Part shown: positions 11,508-21,935 of the stretch, piece after piece
Position numbering within the stretch: the first letter of the stretch is position 1
Layout: each line of letters opens with the position of its first letter
Origin: Sipunculus nudus
Lineage: Eukaryota; Annelida; Sipuncula; Golfingiida; Sipunculidae
NCBI GenBank assembly: GCA_026874595.1
Contig: CM049317.1
Span: forward strand, 11,566,382-11,630,381
Length of the DNA: 64,000 nucleotides
Direction: 5' to 3'
Made by a program: the position numbers and the translations under genes
The notes under the pieces: generated by a model
Databases searched by the model: none
Told to the model about the DNA's origin: nothing
What the model saw: the letters and a program-made list of their open reading frames with translations, nothing else

Positions 11508-13447
11508 TAATGGTTGAACACGAGTATATGATAAAATAGTATATAAAATTAACACCAGATGGCATCTATGATCATTTTGAGTTCCTTAACCTGTGCATGT
11601 TGTGCATACATGCAGAGGCTACGTCGAGGTCTAATCCTTTTAGAAAGTGCAGGATTTTTCTCAATGTGTGTATATATCTGTTGCCTCCTACAGAAGGGTA
11701 TGCGTTCATCCCCGTTCATGTGCGTATTCATGCGTGTTTCTTCACAACATAACTCCCGCAATCATGAGTGGAATCTCATGAAATGTTTATGACATTCCCG
11801 GAAGTGTCAGCGAAGAAAAGACCTGGCACATTATCCGGATTCAGGAACGTCATCAAGTAATATTCACAAATTTAAAATTACTTATGCACAAATGAACCTC
11901 GGATTATGGGTCGAATAAGTGAATTAATGCAAACACGGGTTGGGAAGCATACCACAATATGGAACCCAACATGGCGGAGGCATGCATTCTTTAAAATGCA
12001 GATTTCTTGTGTGTGTGTGTGTTTTATTACCTACCCCTTCAAGAATGCAGGCTACCGCAAACACTGTAGAAGCGGATATTTCGGCTTCGTTTTTCTTGAT
12101 GGACTCGAGCAGATTTTCCGCTGTGTCATTGATGCCTCGAACCACGTCAGAAAATCTCTCTGTGTTTGCTGTCCACAACACGATGACCTTGTTAAGCCGC
12201 TGCTTCTCCTTGAAATCTCTGATGTCTTCCCGGATTTGCTGGACATGTTCCCACTTTGTCCCTGAGATCACGTTATCAGCTCGTTCAGCCTGATTAGCCG
12301 CAATGAAGTCTGGGTAATAGACTGATGGGCGTGGCTTTAAATGCTGCATGTGTGGACGGAGTTGGATTTGAAGGTTGTAGTCTAACACTTTGGCGCGCTC
12401 CATGGCGTCTGCCAAGTTATAGGACGAGATATCCCAACCTGAAGTAAACAGAGAAAATATGTCTCACTTTTTAAAATAATAAGTATAAATAATTTGTAAC
12501 ATCAGCAGCCTTATAATATTATTATACGACATCATAATAATTACAAGAGCCCTTTTTACACAATACACATCTGTGCGTCTAGTCCAATGCAAAGAACAAC
12601 CTGCTATTTTCATAACTGCAAAAAAAAAAAGATTTTTTTGACAATTTCAGGTTTTGTATTTATTTTGGTTATCAGTATTCATGAAATAACTGCCTGAAAT
12701 TTAATTATAGACATTAGCTCTTAATATACATGTATATTCTAAAATATGAATTTGAGCGAGGCATTGAGGCTTATTTACTATTACAGTCACTAGATGTCTC
12801 TACCAATAGCCCGTTCCCGCGCTCCGCGTGTCGTCTAGTACTTGTTTAATATTTTTATCGCCCAAAGGGCCAAGACGATTAAAATTACGATTTAATCTGC
12901 TGTTTTATATTGCATGAATTTAGTGTATACATCACAACTTTGATTTCCACAGCAATATTTACCTATTGACAAACAATTTATCACTGTTTAACAGGCGACT
13001 GATTTATATACCTTGGTTCAACCGAATTATAAAAAATAACGTACCATCGAAGATGATGTCATTAGGGTGCACCATGGGAAGGATGTCTTTGAATGGGATG
13101 TACACGTCTCCTCCTGCCCCCGTTCCGAGACACACTGTACTGGCCTGTGTCAGTGAACCGTAGTAGTTGGCTTTCTGCACCCCTTCCTTGGTGTTCCAGG
13201 ACAGTCCCAGTTTGTTGGCCAGCACAGCCGCTGTTACAGTCGAGCCATTGTTCCCGCCCCATCCAACCAGCATACAGCCAACTCTCGGGACTCGTCGCTC
13301 TGTTTTGAAGGTGTACACAGTCTCCACAGGTGTCGCCACCAGTGTGTCCCTTTCCCGCGCTACTTGTGTCGTCTGGTACTTATACTGTGACGTAATATAT
13401 TTATCAGTGTATCTGACATTTGGACTCTTTACTTTGATGAAAACCAT
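8102..13447 (-). CDS. ISYNA1: Inositol-3-phosphate synthase (six coding exons)
   Basis: Cytosolic NAD-dependent enzyme converting D-glucose 6-phosphate to 1D-myo-inositol 3-phosphate, the committed step of inositol synthesis. Exons are 13447-13045, 12438-12035, 11122-10880, 10308-10102, 9333-9128 and 8309-8102. All introns are GT-AG and phases agree, giving 556 residues, close to the usual length of animal homologues. Signature motifs are present: the dinucleotide-binding GWGGNNG (62-68), LWTANTERF (222-230), NGSPQNTF (274-281), [11 protein letters not shown] (297-307) and [10 protein letters not shown] (328-337). The start is set by a strong context (AAC before ATG, G after) and by an in-frame TAA 15 nt upstream in the leader. 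The acidic, Ser-rich C-terminus is variable in the family. No lesion is visible, so the gene looks functional. Introns carry tandem repeats and several (AT)n tracts. Confidence 0.96.
8908..8929. repeat. (TG)n followed by a 22-nt G run in ISYNA1 intron
   Basis: The plus strand shows a short TG repeat running into about 22 Gs. The intron lies between coding exons 6 and 7. One of more than a dozen long G or C runs in this window. Confidence 0.9.
9128..9333 (-). CDS. ISYNA1: ISYNA1 exon 6 (residues 420-488)
   Basis: Acceptor CTCTACAG and donor GTAAGAG, ending in phase 2 within an Arg codon. It encodes [14 protein letters not shown], a strongly conserved helix of the family. Confidence 0.94.
9585..10075. 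repeat. 33-34-bp tandem repeat in ISYNA1 intron
   Basis: About 14 diverged units built on GTCCTACGTGAACAAGAACT and GGAATGAGAAAAA fill most of the intron between exons 5 and 6. The last unit runs to within about 30 bp of the exon 5 splice donor. Central units (9726-9890) are the best conserved. Confidence 0.85.
10102..10308 (-). CDS. ISYNA1: ISYNA1 exon 5 (residues 351-419)
   Basis: 69 codons between TTTTTCAG and GTGAGT. It continues the conserved C-terminal half of the catalytic domain, with [20 protein letters not shown] and a typical MMGGHNTI segment. Confidence 0.94.
10485..10519. repeat. (AT)n microsatellite in ISYNA1 intron
   Basis: An uninterrupted AT dinucleotide run in the intron between exons 4 and 5. 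Confidence 0.97.
10880..11122 (-). CDS. ISYNA1: ISYNA1 exon 4 (residues 270-350)
   Basis: Exactly 81 codons between CTTTCAG and GTGAGT. It holds the catalytic-domain motifs [19 protein letters not shown] and [10 protein letters not shown]. Confidence 0.95.
11431..11501. repeat. (AT)n microsatellite, 35 units
   Basis: A pure 71-bp AT tract in the intron between exons 3 and 4. It is self-complementary and able to cruciform. Confidence 0.97.
12035..12438 (-). CDS. ISYNA1: ISYNA1 exon 3 (residues 135-269)
   Basis: Acceptor TACTTCAG, then GTTGGGATATC completes a split Gly. Contains [16 protein letters not shown] and LWTANTERF, both highly conserved. It ends at GAAGGG before GTAGGT (phase 0). Confidence 0.95.
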
Positions 13448-13474
13448 GTTGCTTATCCTTTAGCACTTAGGAAT
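13045..13474 (-). CDS. ISYNA1: ISYNA1 exon 2 (first coding exon, residues 1-134)
   Basis: The acceptor TTACAG precedes 13474. There are 27 nt of leader, then ATG at 13447-13445. The exon ends TTCGATG before GTACGT (phase 1). It carries the nucleotide-binding glycine motif GWGGNNG. Confidence 0.93.
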
Positions 13475-13584
13475 CTGTAATTGTAAAAAAAACCCTTTGT
13501 CAAAATCATAATTCACGATAATATACTTACTTGACCTGCGAGGTTTTCTTTTAAAATATTCAAATGTGCATCTTCAAATCATTG

Positions 13585-13588
<4 letters not shown>

Positions 13589-13657
<69 letters not shown>
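13589..13657. repeat. (AT)n microsatellite in ISYNA1 intron 1
   Basis: A 69-bp AT tract about 115 bp upstream of the first coding exon. Confidence 0.97.
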
Positions 13658-13660
<3 letters not shown>

Positions 13661-14890
13661 ATGCCCATATTGGAAAGACAAAGAAATACAGGTTAAGCGG
13701 CGCGCCGAATATAATTAGGCCTACTGCTGCAACAGACAAGGACGCCAGTCGACCGTACTATACTAAAGCGAGACCTGAAATTTCGTCTAGCACACCAAGC
13801 ATGCATAGTTTCAGTGAGACAAAGTTCTGAACACAAGTAAGAATAATTTAGTGTCACCACATGATTACAATCAAGTACACGCGTGATATGCAGCACAGAG
13901 ATTAGAGACACTTCATTAGGAAAGTAACGAACTGTAAACGAACGGGGAAAGTAGGACGTACTGAACCCAAGGACGTTTCAGGTCTGTTGGCTAACGACTA
14001 TCGAATTTTCCACGAGTCATGGACCGTGACGGATTGGGACTGGGGATTTTCCGATCAGCCTGCTGTCATGCGCATTAATTAAACTTACAGCAAACTACAT
14101 TGCCTCTTGGGCCAAAAAAAAGATATGGTTTTCTTAAATAGAAACTTACTTATTTGAGCTCCAGCCGCTCTGACATTTCTTTCAAGAAGATAAAATAATG
14201 CAATTTTGATAAGATTTCCTATATCAGCCCTGTCTCGGTGTACAATCTCTGAATATCGATGATTAAGGAAAATTCAGTCTTTCGATCAAAGATAAAACGA
14301 TCAAATTGACAATTTTCATTAAAAAGCCTGCGGTATCATATCCACATGCTCACACGCGTTTTCAGAACACAGTTCGGTATTGATGGATAAGTTGTACTCT
14401 GTCGGAAAATGATTTTTATATTTAAAGTATAATTATTTACTGTATATATTTTGCAAATTGAAACGGAGTGTTGGCGAGACAATTATTTTGTCATTTTCTG
14501 CACAGCGCAACGTGCGTGATAATTGACTACCCACACGATGAATTATAGCAACTGCCACAATTTAGATTAATGTTCAATGGGTCAAGACTTCAGATGGGTC
14601 AGTTACGTTCAGACGTAACATGTATAGTCAAACCTATGTTTTATACTGCACGAGGATAATCAATTACTATAATTAGTATTATTCATAAATATATCATTGT
14701 ACATCGTACATTATGTTACTTTTTTTTACCAGGAATGAATCGCTTACCGGTGTGTTCTAGGCTGCTAGGGTTTTGCTAGATTAATCCTTATTCTAAAATT
14801 ATTAAGTATACAACAAATACGTATGCCTGTTCTATAAAGCTATAGCTAGACAAGAAGGAATTTTTGAATTAGGCCCGTTTTCTATGTACG

Positions 14891-14925
14891 CTTTTCATCG
14901 CGCTTGCATTCATCGCGATGAAAAG
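14891..14925. repeat. Perfect 12-bp inverted repeat (hairpin)
   Basis: CTTTTCATCGCG and its exact reverse complement are separated by 11 nt, inside ISYNA1 intron 1. The function is unknown. Confidence 0.8.
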
Positions 14926-15248
14926 AATGTCGTTCCTGTTCGACTTTTCTGCTCGCTTTTTTTTTTTTTTTGCTCAATACAGTAAAACCAGTTAACAGTA
15001 CCCCGGATTCAGCGAGCGGAAAAGTGCACATTGAAAATATATTCAGCGCGGTTTTTCAGCTTGTTGATTTTAAACGCGATGAAATTTCAGCGTACATGGA
15101 AAACCGGCCGAGGTTAATTTGTGCCCGTATAACATGTATAAAATGTGTGTAAATGCACTGCTAAAAGAGTAAATTAGCAATATTAAATTTCTCGATTTTT
15201 CATAGAGTTAATATGGTACAAACTAAACTAGTACACATATTGTCTCAC

Positions 15249-15334
15249 CTGTGTCGGGAAAGACAGCAACCTGTAGCTGCTCGATGAGCGTATACTTTCT
15301 TTGGCTTGGCTTTGGATTGAACAGCGTCCTCTGA
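15249..15334 (-). other. ISYNA1: ISYNA1 non-coding first exon (predicted)
   Basis: A strong donor (CACAG before GTGAGAC) closes this segment. Its upstream side has a TATA box about 25-30 nt away. Joined to the acceptor at 13474 it gives a leader of about 110 nt. A 60-codon frame spans the segment and starts upstream of the TATA box, so it is probably not translated as such. The start site is inferred from TATA spacing only. Confidence 0.6.
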
Positions 15335-15358
15335 ATGTGGAGCGCAGCGTCCCCTTTC

Positions 15359-15369
15359 TTTTTATATAG
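15359..15369 (-). promoter_or_regulatory. ISYNA1: TATA box of ISYNA1
   Basis: The minus strand reads CTATATAAAAAG, a good TATA consensus, 25-30 nt upstream of a CA-containing initiator-like CCACATTCAG. It is followed by a clean first-exon donor. Confidence 0.65.
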
Positions 15370-15540
15370 CAGAATCCGCGATGTTTCTGGAACACGCCAG
15401 ACCATGTATGCTAATGATGGAAAATTCCATGCTGCACGCCGGCTCCACGTTACACGTTTCTCTTGATATTAGAATTGTGTTCGTCCATGCAAGGTCGCCG
15501 TGAGGATAGGGGTGAAGGGAAACCGCTCAGAGTGAGCAGA

Positions 15541-15610
15541 CGATCGATTAGACCTAGTTGTGGCTCTGTTGTGTTTACAAAACAGAGCCACAACTGGGTC
15601 TAACGATCGA
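15541..15610. repeat. Long hairpin upstream of ISYNA1 promoter
   Basis: Arms TTAGACCTAGTTGTGGCTC and the inverse of TTAGACCCAGTTGTGGCTC extend through CTGTT at the loop side. There is one mismatch over about 23 bp and a loop of about 9 nt. Each arm is preceded by the palindrome CGATCG, extending the stem to about 30 bp. It lies 170-250 bp upstream of the TATA box. Confidence 0.85.
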
Positions 15611-15732
15611 TTTACTTTCTGACATCAGTTTTATTTTGCCAGATTTGCCGACCACCCTTTAATACATGTCAGCCTTTTCGGGCTTTTGATAAACGGTATA
15701 CCCTTGGCTACAATACAGCCACAGAGGTTTCT

Positions 15733-15751
15733 CAATCTATCTGTCTATCTG

Positions 15752-15824
<73 letters not shown>
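15733..15824. repeat. (TCTA)n-(TA)n compound microsatellite
   Basis: CTAT/TCTG/TCTA tetranucleotides pass into a TA run. The same compound pattern occurs at 48329-48375. Confidence 0.95.
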
Positions 15825-15825
<1 letters not shown>

Positions 15826-17535
15826 TTTTCCAAACGTATTATTTTGGATTTAGTTCGTGGCCTAAAAGTGTCCTTTATAAACTGAATGAGAACGATAACA
15901 ATGGCCATTCTCCACCAAGCCCTATTTTGATTATAGGCCACACACAAAATATTATTCTATATATACGGACTCTCGGGACAAAACAAAAAAGAAAATGTAC
16001 GGAACCCGGAAGACGACATGGTAAAAATATTTATAAATTCGTGCGCATCAATTACTAATCCGTGCGAACTGATTACATATTCGTATATCAGATAAAAAAA
16101 AATTTATTTACCAACAAGTAATCCGTGCGCACGAATAACATGATAGGAAAAATATTGATTAATTCTTGCCGAGAAAATACAAAAATGTGTTTTAGTTCTT
16201 TAAACGGTGTAACTGCTCCATAAACCTTTAGAAATTCATTTGATATAGCGCAAAATAGCAACATAACCTAGGACCTGGTCTTCATTTGCAAAAAAAAAAA
16301 AAAAAAATAAAGGATAATTTCCACGCAAAATAGGAGAGGCGAATGTGTAGAATGATAAATTTATTTTTGTATATATATGGCCAAATTAAGGTAGCCAGAA
16401 TAAAGTATTTGATATTTAAACGTATATTTTATATTTCTTAACTTTGAATCTTCTTTAATGTGATATATACGTGACGTAAAATTGTAAATGTAGATGTGTA
16501 CCACGTCCACGTTTGCTCGTTGATATAACGTAATTTACAACTATTTCAATTTTTTTTTGTAAAGATGGAAATGGAATGTGATCGTGCAGTGATATACTTG
16601 TGACCACTTCAACAATGAACATATTGCAAAAGAATCATCTGCACAAATGAGACGGGGACTGACCGTAGTATACAAAATGCTGACCATATATGCAGTATAC
16701 GTGCTCCAGTGAACATAAATTGATGGACCCTTTCCTGAATAAGCTTTTTTGACGGACAACTTTCGAGTGCCTCTTTTTGTATATTGCAAGGGGACCGGTC
16801 GATAAAAATATTGCTATACCGGTTGTCGTGGTCATGCATGATTTGACATTCACAAGTTACATTTATACAGCGTCATGGACGAGGGAACCAATGATTTATT
16901 TGTAGGCACCCAATATATATGTATCGTTGTTAGCAGGAGCTTAAATGCCTTAATTAATAAAAAATACGCTAGAACATGTCTGTAGTTTACGGAATTATCA
17001 TAAATACTGCAATATATGAAGATGTTATTTAACCACCATAATGTCATAGACCATTTGAAGTTTCCATCACAGTAAAGTTACTCATCTAAAACGGTTCAGG
17101 ATTTTTGTTTATACTTCCTTTTTGTGCGATCCATCACTAAGTCGGAATTTCGATGCTTATCGTTTTTAAGGATATATACATACATGCGCATGAAATCAGA
17201 ACATGTTTGAAAAGAGGGATGTGCATTCTGGACGCATGCAGACAATGCCCCCAAACTTGTCATTAACCCCCCCCCCCCCAAAAAAAAGGGGGAAGACCTG
17301 TACATATGGCGCGTCATGTGAAAGAACCTACAGAAGAGGGCTATATGCATATCTTATGTGGTATATATGCACAATTATTCTGAGGTGATCGAAACATGTA
17401 CCCTGCAACATAAAGGCTTCTGTGATCCAAGTCTGACTGGAGATGTTTTTTGCTTTATCAAGCAGCTATATACAGGTTGCTGTAACATTTAGTCGGGACA
17501 CACGCAAATTCGAAACACACACACACACACACCAG
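15825..17535. other. intergenic stretch, little recognised
   Basis: AT-rich. Two GTGCGCACGAATAAC-like motifs (16036-16130) echo the array at 29005-29265. A 13-nt C run lies at 17267-17279. Minus-strand frames at 16541-17350 show no family resemblance. Confidence 0.4.
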
Positions 17536-17700
17536 GGTTGCCATGGTACCAGGTACATGCGAAAGTATACCTATAAGTACAGGTACAGGTACTTGTAAAA
17601 TGGTCAGGTACAGGTCCAGGTCCGGTACAGTGTTTTTGTAGAGTACCTAGGTACAGGTACAGGTACTTTACAAAGTACATAGGAACAGGTACAGGTATAT
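17536..17700. repeat. Irregular GGTACA hexamer repeat
   Basis: About 20 copies of AGGTAC/GGTACA, interrupted and diverged. A similar but shorter cluster lies at 23130-23240. Confidence 0.85.
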
Positions 17701-18798
17701 TTTTAAGACTTTTGATCTAATGATAACTGCAAAAATGTAATCCAGACATGCGATAATAAATTATGTAAGAATGGCAGAATATATTCATTAAACAGTTTTA
17801 AACGATCGCTTTCTATGTGACACAAATGTGCTACCCGCCCAGTGTATGTCAAATGGAATTTCATAAAATAATATAATTAGTTAAGGAAAACATAGTTTAT
17901 ACGGAGCACTAACAGGTCAGTTAATATTAATTTGGAACATCAAATCATAAAGTGTAGTCAGAGAGACGGAGTTGAAAATATTTGTTAAAGTTGTATGTTA
18001 TTGAACAGGCGTTATTCTGGCCTAGAACAGGCTAAAACCGCCAATATATACTGATCCCATTAATTTTCGGAACGTACTTCGTGGATTATCTGTTTACATC
18101 TGAACTGACCTTGTTTTTAGACAAATATCAGCCACAAATAACTATTCATGCGACTGTGGTTGTTGTTGTTGTTATCCGGATTGTTTACATCAGTGCCGAG
18201 GAGGCTGATTGATTATTCGATAGCATTTTGTTCATCATGTAAGCAAATGGACTTGCTGTACAATGATTTATTATAACTAGATGACAGAAGGTTCTAGAGA
18301 ATTCAGGCAATAATGTGTTATTTCCAGTAGGTTAATTCCAGAAAATTCCGTTGGTGCTAGTCATGACTGGGGGACCTGATCGATCTTTCTATAGAAGTTT
18401 CGGCGACCCAGATATAAATAGGTGGTGTCAAGGACGTTTAGCGAATGAATGAATTTGGAAGCTAGTGTCAACTGGTGATGGGTTGTGTAATATCAACGAC
18501 AGATTAGATGTACACCGAGCGGAGTTTAGTTATAAATTCCGTGAGGACATTATTAGTCCTGGAGACAGTAAATATAGTTACAGCCAAGGTGTTTCACTAA
18601 ATAAACCATCGAGTCCCAACAAAACACATGGTTTTGAATTTTAATCCGTTTCACTTCTAAAACTTATCCTGTCTATCAGTAACAACTGCTTTTGTTAGTA
18701 GGTTTAGTGGTTTATTTAAGGCGTGAAACCTCTCAAAACAAGGATAAACGAGTTCAGTTATTGATAACCTGATAGAAAGGCCGGTGTAGGCCGGAGCC
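17701..18798. other. intergenic stretch, nothing recognised
   Basis: No exon, RNA gene or repeat that I could name. It ends at the left flanking repeat of the LINE. Confidence 0.35.
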
Positions 18799-18950
18799 CT
18801 ATTTCCCTCTAATTGTCGCCCAGGCCTATGTTTCTTGACATTGTGTCAAGCGCCTGTGGATTGGAGCCAGTCAAAGACGGCGTTGGCTAATTGTTGGATG
18901 TTACCTTAATAAACATGTGTTTTTCGACTTTTCGTGATATTGATAAAATC
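18799..18950 (+). repeat. Left direct repeat flanking the LINE
   Basis: Begins TATTTCCCTCTAATTGTCGC and matches 21797-21935. In the best 110 bp there are about five substitutions and one 14-bp indel; similarity then fades through TTGTGATATT. The right copy begins exactly after the LINE's ATCA tail. Confidence 0.8.
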
Positions 18951-19140
18951 TACAATAATCTAGTGCGGTCAATGTCGTCTACTAATGCAGTCATTATTGC
19001 AATCCCGATGCGCCGTTTTTGTAAAAAATCTTAGACCCAGGTGGAAACATTTTCTAAAATCATATCATGATAATATGAGAAACAAAAGGAGACTGTGGAT
19101 TAATTTAGGAAGACCAAGAGAGCGTAATGATCGTAGTTAA

Positions 19141-19545
19141 ATGGACTACAAAATATCGAAAAGAGAAGTTAGAAAACAAATGCGAGATTATATGGCAATG
19201 TTAGAAAGAGAGGTTTACGAGGATATAGACAAGTCTGCATCAGTCGATATTAATAAATTTTGGGGTCTTGTAGGCCTAAAGAAAAAGGGTAAACGTTCTG
19301 TGAATTGGGTGGGCTCTATGATATTTGGGGACCGCGTAGTAAAGACTAACAAAGAAATTGCAGAATGTTGGGAAAAGTACTTTGCAGAGAAATATGATGA
19401 AAATGAAACTGGAATTCCGTATAACTTTCAGAATGAGGTCAAAGATAAGGTGTCGGAGATAGAAGCGCAGTCTAGGAATATGTACTCAGAGGTAATGGAT
19501 AACCTTTGGAAAAAGCTGAAATTAATAAAGCTGTGGACTCGTTGA
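19141..19545 (+). pseudogene. LINE fragment: linker before reverse transcriptase
   Basis: 134 codons rich in Lys and Glu, with KFWGLVGLKKKGKRS and KTNKEIAECWEKYF, typical of the segment between endonuclease and RT. It ends in a stop after a frameshift; the next motif (DSLRCGKAGGADGI-like) lies in another frame just downstream. Confidence 0.7.
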
Positions 19546-19677
19546 GATGTGGGAAGGCAGGAGGAGCAGATGGTATTGTCTCAGAGCATATTAAATATGG
19601 CGGAGGGTGCGTAATAGATCACCTGTAAATTTATATTTTATAATCTAAATCACAAATTCGAATATATACCCGATAAT

Positions 19678-19968
19678 ATGAAAAAAGGGGTAATAGTTCC
19701 TATATTGAAGAATCGTCTAAACGACAGACGTTCCCCTAATTGCTATAGAGGTATAACCTTATTAACAGTGATGTATAAATTTTGGGAGAAGATTATTTTA
19801 AATAGACTGTTTGCCTATATTGCACATGTTCCGCTGATATTTCTTGATCCTTTAAAATTTGCATATCAAAAGAATATGTCGGCACTGAATGCCTCATTTG
19901 TTTTGCAAGAAGGTATTTCGTATCATACTGATAGGGGTTCTAAAGTATATGCTTGCTTCTTAGATTGA
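19678..19968 (+). pseudogene. LINE fragment: reverse transcriptase N-terminal part
   Basis: 96 codons containing the RT block around VIVPILKN and CYRGITLLTVMYKFWEKI, then KFAYQKNMSALNASFVLQE. The next conserved block (D of motif A) is shifted out of frame. Confidence 0.75.
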
Positions 19969-20131
19969 TGTTGTTTGGCATACTGGCTTATTTTTAAATT
20001 ATACAAACTTGGTATTAGAGGAAAATTATGGAGATTAATTAAACAGGCTTACTCTAACGTTACAAGCTGCATGTGCCCTATATGATGGTATAAGAAGTTC
20101 ATGGTTTTCTGTGCAGCGCTCGGTCAGGCAA

Positions 20132-20152
20132 GGGGGGGGGGGGGGGGGGGGG
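20132..20152 (+). repeat. 21-nt G run inside the LINE RT
   Basis: Replaces or expands the GG of the conserved Arg-Gln-Gly-Gly codons. The sequence on both sides (CGGTCAGGCAA before, TTCTTTCGCCGTGG after) still fits the motif. Confidence 0.85.
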
Positions 20153-20212
20153 TTCTTTCGCCGTGGTTATACATGTTGTATATAAATGATTTACTGTGTG
20201 CACTAAGAGCGG

Positions 20213-21355
20213 GTGGCTTTGGTATTAATGTTGGTGGCATATATAGGTTCGCCAACTCAAGTTGATGATATCGTAGTGTTATCTTTAACAATATCCGGGT
20301 TGCAAAATATGATTGACACTTGCTATTTATATAGTCAGAAGTGGAAATTTCAGTTTAATCCGAACAAAACTAAAATTATGACATTCGGCGAAAGTATAAA
20401 AAAATACAATAAGTTGAGTGTGCTAAGATCTTGGAAACTTGGGAATTCTGAAATCTCTCAAACTAGGCTTTATAAACATCTTGGATTGACTCTAACCAGT
20501 GACTTCAAGTGTAAAGATAAGATAGATAATGCGTGCAGAAAAGGGAGGGGTTCTTTTTTGTCTCTGGCGGTGTTAGGAGTTCGACCAAAAGGTCTTAATC
20601 CGCTCACAGCAGCTATTTTGTACAAGTCTTTTGTTTTGCCAGGGGTATTATATGGAGCGGAGTTATGGAATTCAATTTCAGGGTCTGACTTAATTTGTCT
20701 GGAAAGAATGCATCGATTCTGTATAAAAATAAGCCAGATGTTTAAACGTTCTGTTAGAACTGATATTGCTTTGAGCCTTTTGGGTATGCCTAGTATTGAG
20801 CTGTTTATTGACCGGGCTAAATTATTATTCTTTGGTAGACTGTGCAATTTGCTCAATGGTAATATTTCTAGAAGTTTCAATTTTAAGCTTTGGCATTTCC
20901 TAAGTAACTGTAATTGTAATATGTCTAGTGGATTTGTTGATGACATTGTTAGATTATTCAGATCATACAATCTAAATAACTTTCTTATTTCATATATGGA
21001 GACTATGACGTTTTGTAATCAGAATACGTGGAAAGACCTTGTTCTGGATCAGATAACAAAGCAAGGTGTCCTCCACTTTGATATAAGAAAAAGAGGTAAA
21101 CTTGAGTTCAGAATGCTAAGAGCTGTACAAAGCGAGCCATTTATTCCTTGTAAAATATGGTACGCCGCCAGGGACATTCCTGGATCATTTAGTATATTCT
21201 GTTACTCGGCGCAGTTATTATCTGCGTCAGACACGTATTACTCGTCTCAACTTTGCCATCTTTGCGGCAAGATGTATAATTCTCAGTTACTTCATGCATC
21301 TTTATCATGTTCATATACTAGTGAAGCAGAGCCTCTATCTGGAACTTTATATTAG
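20213..21355 (+). pseudogene. LINE fragment: RT catalytic DD to C-terminal zinc motif
   Basis: About 370 meaningful codons. The first dozen residues are out of frame with the real protein because of a slip in an ATATATA stretch near 20240. The catalytic motif reads TQVDD rather than the usual F/YADD. A C-terminal CCHC cluster (CHLC, then H and C about 10 and 15 residues on) ends the frame. The residual 60 codons of the protein continue in another frame to about 21537. Confidence 0.8.
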
Positions 21356-21796
21356 ATAAACTTCCCTTCACAGTTAGCGCTGCACTAAGAATTCTTGGTG
21401 ATTTCGACTTTGTTGCTACCTTGCTTGGTAAAGATTTGACAGATTGTCCAGACTGGACATATGAACTTTCTATTCTGTATATTTATCGGGCAGCTTTGTT
21501 CTTTAAAGAAGTAAGGCCAGTAATAGAAGCCTTGTAATTTTCAAGTGAGATGTTGCCTGTTATTTCTCATTCTATATAGAAAAAAAACCCCAATAATTTA
21601 TGCATTTCCTTGCTATGACAACATATTAATTGTAACATTATTACATCCTTTTGTAATCTTGTATTTTTCACGTTGCAGAACCTTCACTGATTTAATTATT
21701 ATTTATTATTAATTTTCTTGTCATGTTTACATGTGTATTGCATTTGATTGTACTCTTCGATCTTTCGGAGGAAATAAAGATTATCAATCAATCAAT

Positions 21797-21935
21797 CTAT
21801 TTCCCTCTAATTGTCGCCCAGGCCAATGTTTGTTGACATTGTGTCAATCGCCTGTGGATTGGAGCCAGTCAACGACGGCGGATGTTACCTTAATAAACTT
21901 GTGTTTTTCAGACAACTTGTGATATTTTGAACTTT
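21797..21935 (+). repeat. Right direct repeat flanking the LINE
   Basis: Second copy of 18799-18950, starting immediately after the ATCAATCAATC tail. Compared with the left copy it lacks 14 bp (the GTTGGCTAATTGTT segment). Confidence 0.8.

Larger units (their letters stand above)
18955..21796 (+). mobile_element. Decayed non-LTR retrotransposon (5'-truncated LINE)
   Basis: Remnant of one long EN-RT polyprotein read in several frames. From about 19020 the linker (PRWKHFLKSYHDNM and similar) is readable. The frame at 19141-19545 continues it to a stop. The frame at 19678-19968 carries the start of the reverse transcriptase (GVIVPILK, NYRGI-like NCYRGITLL). A 21-nt G run at 20132 sits where the family's RQGG-VLSP motif belongs. 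The frame at 20213-21355 contains the catalytic DD (SPTQVDDIVVLSL) and the C-terminal domain. The frame then shifts and ends at a stop near 21537. The short 3' UTR ends GGAAATAAAG plus an ATCA repeat. It resembles CR1/jockey-type LINEs, but the clade is not settled. Not functional. Confidence 0.85.

Noticed and set aside
11924-12415. 163-codon minus-strand frame as a single gene
   Set aside because: Its first part is ISYNA1 exon 3; the tail after residue 269 of the enzyme is intron read-through.
15223-15405. 60-codon minus-strand ORF as an alternative ISYNA1 N-terminus
   Set aside because: It begins upstream of the TATA box and the second-exon leader has an in-frame stop before the normal ATG; treated as non-coding exon plus promoter.
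20470-20970. 166-codon minus-strand frame
   Set aside because: Antisense shadow of the LINE reverse transcriptase fragment.
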